Of a stretch of DNA of 8,998 nucleotides, positions 6,721-8,998 are shown piece after piece. Position 1 is the first letter of the stretch. Each line of letters begins with the position of its first letter. Below the pieces are notes generated by a model that was given only the letters and a program-made list of their open reading frames with translations, did not search any database and had not been told where the DNA came from. This DNA comes from Candidatus Hydrogenedentota bacterium (lineage in GTDB: Bacteria; Hydrogenedentota; Hydrogenedentia; Hydrogenedentales; SLHB01), in the NCBI GenBank assembly GCA_003557825.1, contig PWNM01000364.1, forward strand, positions 1 to 8,998, written 5' to 3'. The translations under genes and the position numbers were made by a program.

Positions 6721-7581
6721 ATGAGCAAGGTATCACGGAGGCAGTTTATCGCAACCGGCGCAGCGGCGGCAGGAGCCGCGATGCTAACCACGCCTCGTTG
6801 GGCCTATGCGTCAAAGGAGGCTTCCATGGAACAATACGGAGGATTCCGCGTCGGAATCCAAAGCAATGTACTCAGCGGTTATAGCCCGGAGCTGGAACCC
6901 ATGCTCGACAACATCGCCGAGTTGGGCCTACATTGGGTTGAGTTCGCCAATTGGCACTACGAAGTAACCGATGACCCGGACCGTATAGCGGAAGTACAAG
7001 GCCTGCTTGAGGCGCGCAACATCCAGATGGATGCCTATTTCCTGGGCGAGATCGATTCCAACGGCGATGAGCTGCGTCGAACGTTTGAATTTGCCCGGCA
7101 GAATGGCGTCTCGGTACTCGTTGGACAACCCAACGAGGAAACCTTCCCGATTCTTCACGAATTGGTGCAGGAATTCGATATCAAAGTGGGGATTCATAAT
7201 TATGGACCAAATCACCGCTTTGATCTTGTCGAGGATCTGATTAAGGCAGCAGCCCCTTGGGATTGGCGCATCGGGTATTGCTTTGACACGGGCCATACGA
7301 TGCGCGCCGGCGAAGAGCCCGTGGACGCCGTACGGCGTCTTGGTAGCCGCTTATATGGTCTCCACCTACGCGAGCATGCGGTCGTGAGTCGCGATCCGCA
7401 ACCTCCGGAGAGCATTGTTGGCGAGGGAGCCATGGATCTCGAGGCGCTATGTGTCGCCCTGAGGGATGTCGGTTTCTCCGGCCCTCTCTCGTTTGAAGTG
7501 TACTACAATCCGCAACAGCCCATGGAACCCATGCGTCAAAGCCTGGCCAATTTCGCAGAAGCCGCCCAGGCTACGGCGTAG
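6721..7581 (+). CDS. Tat-exported sugar isomerase/epimerase-like TIM barrel (AP endonuclease 2 superfamily)
   Basis: The protein has 286 residues. It has a twin-arginine leader (S5-R6-R7-Q8-F9-I10, then an Ala-rich stretch to about residue 31) followed by a xylose-isomerase-like barrel from about residue 40. Probable metal and catalytic residues are H159 (GIHNYG), D189 and H192 (FDTGHT), H215 (LHLREH) and E259 (SFEVYY), in the order expected of sugar phosphate isomerases/epimerases, although H159 stands where many members have Glu. AAGGAGG lies 8 bases before the ATG. It follows the oxidoreductase by 44 bases with no terminator between; such pairs act together on keto-sugars or inositols. A second, in-frame start at 6826 with its own AAAGGAGG could give a form without the export signal. 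The exact reaction is unknown. Confidence 0.92.
   Translation: MSKVSRRQFIATGAAAAGAAMLTTPRWAYASKEASMEQYGGFRVGIQSNVLSGYSPELEPMLDNIAELGLHWVEFANWHYEVTDDPDRIAEVQGLLEARNIQMDAYFLGEIDSNGDELRRTFEFARQNGVSVLVGQPNEETFPILHELVQEFDIKVGIHNYGPNHRFDLVEDLIKAAAPWDWRIGYCFDTGHTMRAGEEPVDAVRRLGSRLYGLHLREHAVVSRDPQPPESIVGEGAMDLEALCVALRDVGFSGPLSFEVYYNPQQPMEPMRQSLANFAEAAQATA
6813..6828 (+). promoter_or_regulatory. Internal ribosome-binding site and in-frame start within the isomerase gene
   Basis: AAAGGAGG (6813-6820) stands 5 bases before ATG at 6826-6828, which is in frame and encodes Met36. Initiation here would give a 251-residue protein that lacks the Tat leader but keeps the whole barrel. The site is as good as the one at the annotated start. 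The sequence is seen; its use is inferred, and it could simply be the Ser-Lys-Glu-Ala codons. Confidence 0.45.
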
Positions 7582-7607
7582 GGCTTCCATTACAGCTGCT
7601 TTATCTT

Positions 7608-7647
7608 GCCCGGCCTATCCTTACGTGGATGGAGCCGGGCGTTTTTT
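7608..7647 (+). terminator. Intrinsic terminator of the oxidoreductase/isomerase operon
   Basis: GCCCGGC (7608-7614) pairs with GCCGGGC (7634-7640), with further pairing ATCC/GGAT (7617-7620 with 7627-7630) near the loop, then G and six T residues (7642-7647). The right arm and T-run lie inside the last codons of the convergent minus-strand gene, whose stop codon is in the loop. No T-run follows on the minus strand, so it appears to work mainly for the plus strand. Confidence 0.88.
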
Positions 7648-8940
7648 GTCTTTCCACCGATTGCCGAGGGAAAGGCCATGGGCCACCAATGGGTCCTCGG
7701 TTAGGCCGTTTTGGGCCATTTTCTCGGCAATCCAGGCTTCGAGTTGGGTTTCAAGGCTTCGGACTGTCTCGGGGTCCTGTTCTGCAATGTTGATTAGCTC
7801 ATTCGGATCGTTTCGCAGGTCGTACAACTCCCGCATGGGCGTCTTGTAGTAGTCTTCTTCACGGGCAAGAATGAACTTATGCGTCCGAGTCCGGATAGAC
7901 CATTTCATCTGCCAGGTGCATTCCTGCGAAACAATAAACTCCCGATCATCGGGTTCGGTTTCCCGTCGTAGCGTTGGTCCCCAGTTGATCCCTTCCATTT
8001 CCTCCGGAACAGGAACACCACACAGGTCGAGGATGGTCGGAGCAATATCCACATTGCCTGCCAGAACATCGAGTCGTCGCGATTCCAGGGACGGATGGCG
8101 GATGATTAAGGGGACATGAAGGTTCCCATCGTATAGCCCATGGTGATCGAAAAAGATGCCATGACGATACATCATCTCGCCATGGTCGCCCATAAGCAAT
8201 ACCACCGTATCTTTGGATTTGCCCAGCCTATCGAGTGCTTTCAGAAGCTGGGCAATACCCTCGTCGCAATAACGGATCTCGCCGTCGTACAAGGCCACGA
8301 TGTATTCGGGATCCGTCACCCGCTTGCCGAGTTTATTGAACCATGTATCACGCCAGGTCTCGCCGAGGGGATGGTCAGCAAGGGCATCCATCAGATGGTT
8401 GTCCGGTTGATCGGGGTTGTCTTTATAAAACAAGGTACGGTATGCCCTGGGTGGCAGATACGGCGTATGGGGATCCCAGTAATGGATGAACATGAAAAAC
8501 TGCTCGTTTGCATGATGCTCAAGCCAGGGAATCGCCCGTTGGTTCAACGTCCGATTGTCACAGTTAATGCTCAGCGCCCGGCGGCTCGTGGGATCGATGT
8601 AGAATTCAAAGCCTCGGCCAAATCCATGGCGCCAATCGGCGAGGTTGTCTACCGCACAAGTCGTATAGCCGTGTTTTTGAAGAATGGCCGGCAACCAGGG
8701 CACACGACGTGGAACGGGTGAAGTCCCGCCATGAGCCACGATGCTATGCGTAATCGAATACTGACCCGAGTTTATCGTGGCGAAGGCAGGATGGGTTGGT
8801 ATAGCCGTAGCGATGGCCGTATCGAACACGACGCTCTCCTTGGCCAACGCATCGATATTTGGCGAGGTATTGCGGTGGTATCCGTAACAGCCCAGATGGT
8901 CCGCACGCAGCGTATCTACTACAATCAGTACTACGTTCAT
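7621..8940 (-). CDS. Sulfatase-superfamily hydrolase without the formylglycine motif
   Basis: The protein has 439 residues and no signal peptide: the first strand (NVVLIVVD9) begins at once, so it should be cytoplasmic. The alkaline phosphatase/sulfatase fold is marked by D9-T-L-R-A-D14-H-L-G-C-Y-G, H-Y-W-D-P-H-T-P-Y in the middle, M250-G-D252-H253-G-E as metal ligands, and the late ELYDLRNDPNE typical of arylsulfatases. At the position of the Cys/Ser-x-Pro-x-Arg motif it has T49-H-P51-A-F53, so no Cys or Ser can become formylglycine and the Arg is missing. The nucleophile may be Thr49, as in phosphodiesterases and phosphonate hydrolases of the superfamily. ATG at 8938-8940 has AGAGG (plus-strand 8946-8950) 5 bases before it. 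The gene converges on the isomerase operon and its 3' end overlaps that operon's terminator. The substrate is unknown. Confidence 0.92.
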   Translation of the reverse strand: MNVVLIVVDTLRADHLGCYGYHRNTSPNIDALAKESVVFDTAIATAIPTHPAFATINSGQYSITHSIVAHGGTSPVPRRVPWLPAILQKHGYTTCAVDNLADWRHGFGRGFEFYIDPTSRRALSINCDNRTLNQRAIPWLEHHANEQFFMFIHYWDPHTPYLPPRAYRTLFYKDNPDQPDNHLMDALADHPLGETWRDTWFNKLGKRVTDPEYIVALYDGEIRYCDEGIAQLLKALDRLGKSKDTVVLLMGDHGEMMYRHGIFFDHHGLYDGNLHVPLIIRHPSLESRRLDVLAGNVDIAPTILDLCGVPVPEEMEGINWGPTLRRETEPDDREFIVSQECTWQMKWSIRTRTHKFILAREEDYYKTPMRELYDLRNDPNELINIAEQDPETVRSLETQLEAWIAEKMAQNGLTEDPLVAHGLSLGNRWKDKKRPAPST

Positions 8941-8998
8941 AGCCGCCTCTTTTGTCGAAACCCTTGATAGCCCGAGAAGAACTACGGCGGCTGCGGCA
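8941..8998 (-). other. Short upstream region of the sulfatase-like gene
   Basis: Only 58 bases precede the sulfatase-like start in the window. Apart from the ribosome-binding site AGAGG I see no clear promoter, repeat or gene here; the promoter probably lies beyond the window edge. Confidence 0.4.

Overview
The window looks like part of a Gram-negative genome of the Planctomycetota / Lentisphaerota / Candidatus Hydrogenedentota kind. The reasons are the gene mix, not a marker gene: a Tat-exported Gfo/Idh/MocA dehydrogenase, a Tat-exported sugar isomerase-like TIM barrel, a sulfatase-superfamily protein, a pseudopilin with the H-X9-DG motif, and surface proteins with a hydrophobic plus arginine C-terminal sorting tail. 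Candidatus Hydrogenedentota is my best guess, held loosely.

Layout. (1) Bases 1-729 hold the 3' end of a large protein that resembles the C-terminal part of beta-galactosidase-like (GH42/clan A type) proteins. (2) Bases 726-1123 hold a near-consensus sigma-70 promoter, whose -35 box overlaps the stop codon of that gene, followed by a long leader with a cobalamin (B12) riboswitch. (3) The riboswitch leads into a three-gene plus-strand cluster: a secreted beta-propeller-like protein (1124-2134), a 712-residue multidomain surface protein (2194-4332) and a type II secretion-like pseudopilin (4326-5183), closed by a strong intrinsic terminator (5206-5252). (4) A second plus-strand pair follows, a Tat-exported oxidoreductase (5351-6676) and a Tat-exported isomerase/epimerase-like protein (6721-7581), closed by a terminator at 7608-7647. 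(5) On the minus strand a convergent sulfatase-superfamily gene (7621-8940) overlaps that terminator.

How the genes may work together. The most interesting unit is the B12-riboswitch operon. A beta-propeller that is exported and probably anchored, under a cobalamin riboswitch, recalls the surface B12-binding propeller BtuG of Bacteroides. Here, however, it carries a C-terminal anchor tail in place of a lipobox and is coupled to a large jelly-roll/Ig-like surface protein and a pseudopilin. I infer a B12-repressed cell-surface corrinoid capture module, with no TonB receptor or ABC transporter visible in the window. The flanking genes suggest breakdown of complex, possibly sulfated, glycans or related esters: a glycosidase-like protein, an exported dehydrogenase/isomerase pair of the type used for keto-sugars and polyols, and a sulfatase-like hydrolase that lacks the formylglycine motif. 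No RNA genes, mobile elements or CRISPR arrays were seen.
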